Shown: piece after piece, positions 61,792-64,000 of the stretch
How positions within the stretch are numbered: the first letter of the stretch is position 1
How the letters are laid out: every line of letters begins with the position of its first letter
Assembly (NCBI GenBank): GCA_004009845.1
Contig: RMBW01000008.1
Coordinates: 248,001 to 312,000 of the forward strand
DNA length: 64,000 bases
Source: Davidsoniella eucalypti
Lineage: Eukaryota; Ascomycota; Sordariomycetes; Microascales; Ceratocystidaceae
Direction: 5' to 3'
Program-made: the position numbers and the translations under genes
The notes under the pieces: model-generated
Told to the model about the DNA's origin: nothing
The model's database searches: none
The model's input: only the letters and a program-made list of their open reading frames with translations

Positions 61792-62069
61792 GGTCGAATG
61801 AAAAGTCCGGTAGAAACAAGGTACGGCGAGATATGTCGTATCAGGTTTCGATAATACAAATGCTATGCAATGCAGTGTAGTGTAGTGCTACGCAGCAGCG
61901 TATCAAGCACAAATGTGCTGTTGTTTATCTGACTGTCTATCTGTCTGATCAGACTGACGTCTCGGTCCAGAACACTCTCACGGAGATATTGACGGTATTC
62001 GAAACTATTTGTAGCCTAACTGACAACGCCCCGTCCAGACTCGCTTCATATTAGCAATCACAGTCTGTG

Positions 62070-62102
62070 TCTCCCAAAGGTCTCCCAAAGGTCTCCCAAA
62101 GA
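62070..62102 (+). repeat. 11-bp tandem repeat, three copies
   Basis: Three head-to-tail copies of TCTCCCAAAGG, the last ending in A instead of G. About 280 bases upstream of the monooxygenase start codon. Confidence 0.9.
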
Positions 62103-63589
62103 GGGCCCTTTGGTTTTCGCTCACACGAGCAAAGGGGCTACACAGCATAACGCCTTAGCCGAGGGCATACCGAAGTATGGGTGGCTCTCGGTTCCCTGAG
62201 TCTGGCGCAGTCGTGGCCAGTAGCTTCAGAGACATCAAGCTAGGCAATACATAATACAGCACAGAGCATAGAGGAGAGCATGAAGGAGGCGTGTGGTGGG
62301 ATCCAGGAATGGGCAATAAGTATGTATCATCGCTAGAGCTGTAGACCACGCACTACTGGCTCAACCATCGCCCGGCCATAGCCTAACAAAAAGCCTACCG
62401 ACTGGCCAGCACTTGTTGATACTGGGTCGTGATGTCTCTTAGGATGGCGTTATTGGCGGAAAAGCCACTAACCTTTGAAGGACTCACCTTGAAATGCAAG
62501 ATTGAAGACAGGCCTATGGCGCCCATGATGAAGAATTAATACACGTCTCAGTTATATTTGCGAATTCCACCTCACGAAACATGGCGTTTGCTAGGGCTAC
62601 TCAAATAGGAAGTATGCTATGTCAAGTGTTGAAACCCTAGCTGCGTAGCTCATATAGCATGTCCTCGATTCTTATTCATCAGCCAATAAGTGGGTAAGAG
62701 TGTCGACTAGTCGATAGTGGAGCAACCGTTTCAATCTCATTTTTGTATCAAACCCTAGTTTATGATAACCCTATCTCTGATGTCGTGAAATATTGCGCCG
62801 ATTAACATCATGTGCGTGTTTTCCGATTCATGTTCGCAGCAGAGCAATCTAAGCGAGTTAGAAAAATCGTTTCTTACGGCAAATTATCATTTTTTGGGTC
62901 GGGTATCGACTCTACTGTTCTAAATATAAGAGAGGAAATGATTTCTTTTTCTTCTTCTCGCTACTAGCGCTACCATAATGCGTCGGGAATTGGGCTGTTT
63001 GAGCTTGGATAATGTCCGAAGTGTCGGAAGAAAGTATCGCGAAGCTTACCCTATCCTAAGGTCACATTGAATACTCCGTAGCTATGGGATCTCTATTTAG
63101 CTCATTGTTTCTAGATTGAACGGCGAGGTCATTGAACTTGGTCCTCAGAGGCTTCTAGTGGCTTTCCAAGCCCTTCTTCTGTTACTTTGAATAGCATTGT
63201 CATGCATCAATCATGTTATAAACGTTGTTTTCCAAAACGTGAACATTGGTCAAGCATAGGCCTTGACATTGACACAGTCCAGGACTATCATCGCCGATTC
63301 TACGCATTCTATAGTTCGTTCTTCAGTGTGGCTTAGCAAACCTTTTTTCTTTCTTTTTTTTTGCAAGCTGCCTCTATAGAGAGAAAACAGACTATCCTGA
63401 CCTCTAATTGTTATTGTATATAACGATCAATGAGTGCAAAACAGATCGTCTGGCTTGGCAATAGTAGATAATGAGTGATACTATAGCATATGCATAAATT
63501 CCTGGCACCTTCTCCGACACTACAACCTTAAAAAGCTACAATCCTACCTGTCTGTTAGGGTTGACGGATAGGCTGCGATCTACACAGCA

Positions 63590-63955
63590 AAAAGGACGCT
63601 TAACAGCATGTTGACAGAAAGGCCTCCGTCGATCAAACCGTCCAAGTCAGAAGTTGGGACTCCGCGGCTTCTCAGACCACTAGACAGGGATATAAGGGCT
63701 TTTCTAACTGGCTTTCCAGCTATATAAGCACAGGGTTATTGTTTGGAAATAACACCTTCTGAAACCGGGTTGCCGCTTAGCCAGAGGTTTTTAGCATCAC
63801 CACTCCGGTATAAAAGAGAAGGAATGCTTTCTGCCAGAGAGAACGGGCCACCTGGCGGCCCCGATGCGTCTGATATCAGCGGAGAAAGGCTCCATTGAAG
63901 CAATGATTTTCCTTCAAGAAATACAGTCAAGCATATTTGTAGCTGTAGACAGCCT
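63590..63955. pseudogene. degenerate coding-like segment, family unknown
   Basis: A higher-GC block at the right edge in which one plus-strand frame stays open for more than 100 codons apart from two stops (TAA near 63725, TGA near 63896). Pieces such as SKSEVGTPRLLRPLDRDIRA and ENGPPGGPDASDISGERL do not look random. The codon-aligned minus frame is also open with one stop, so the coding strand is not settled. Likely a remnant of a gene or transposable element that continues beyond the window. No family is recognised. Confidence 0.35.
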
Positions 63956-64000
63956 TCATTGTGACTATAGCCATAACCCGAGCGGCATTATGTGACTATG

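Larger units (their letters stand above)
61792..64000. other. right-edge gene-free interval
   Basis: Holds the monooxygenase promoter, three tandem copies of an 11-base unit (62070-62102), AT-rich DNA, and a coding-like degenerate segment at about 63590-63955. No intact gene is seen. Confidence 0.5.

Noticed and set aside
53137..64000. Secondary-metabolite gene cluster around the FAD monooxygenase
   Set aside because: No backbone synthase, regulator or dedicated transporter next to it in the window; the MFS gene is 7 kb away and of a different type.

Overview
The window is nuclear DNA of a filamentous ascomycete (Pezizomycotina, most likely a sordariomycete; the class is inferred from gene families and introns, not from a search). 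The evidence is genes with 1 to 6 short introns carrying GTAWGT-type donors and CTAAC branch points, a fungal PKC1 with HR1-C2-C1-C1-kinase order, fungal PAT1, SHE9 and KRE2 homologues, and two intron-containing nuclear tRNA genes. Seventeen protein-coding genes with checkable exon-intron structures, two tRNA genes and one clear pseudogene are annotated. All splice junctions were placed by reading frame plus family conservation.

Layout. 1.4-4.4 kb: mitochondrial ribosomal protein uS12m (+) and a KRE2/MNT1 (GT15) Golgi mannosyltransferase (-), convergent. 8.2-10.6 kb: PAT1 (+), an mRNA decapping activator with a polyQ tract. 10.6-26.4 kb: an accessory island of three same-strand paralogues (A 12.36-14.73, B 17.41-20.27, C 23.67-25.97 kb) of an unnamed fungal membrane-protein family, separated by AT-rich gene-poor DNA. 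That DNA holds a frameshifted kinase-like pseudogene (20.66-21.24 kb) and a roughly 100-bp diverged direct repeat on either side of paralogue A. 26.4-33.9 kb: a compact housekeeping block: RNA polymerase III subunit RPC5/RPC37 (-), an EIF1AD-like S1/OB protein (+), ALG3 (-), a D-amino-acid oxidase (-) and a mitochondrial acyl-CoA dehydrogenase (+).

36.5-40.4 kb: PKC1 (+), seven exons. 41.9-42.1 kb: tRNA-Phe(GAA) and tRNA-Pro(AGG) on the minus strand, 36 nt apart, both with introns; only the downstream one is followed by a T-run terminator. 43.6-45.2 kb: SHE9/MDM33 (-), mitochondrial inner membrane. 49.0-50.0 kb: a HAD phosphatase (+) resembling yeast YNL010W. 51.6-53.1 kb: an MFS transporter (-). 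53-64 kb: a sparser, probably accessory segment with an 87-aa orphan (+), a secreted astacin-like protein with HQxxH instead of HExxH plus two DUF4215-type cysteine repeats (+), a seven-exon FAD monooxygenase (-), and a degenerate coding-like relic at the right edge.

Functional themes: KRE2-type mannosylation, ALG3 N-glycan assembly and PKC1 signalling all bear on the fungal wall and secretory pathway, but nothing suggests they form a cluster. The most novel material is the three-gene membrane-protein island, the predicted inactive astacin, and the possible dicistronic tRNA pair.
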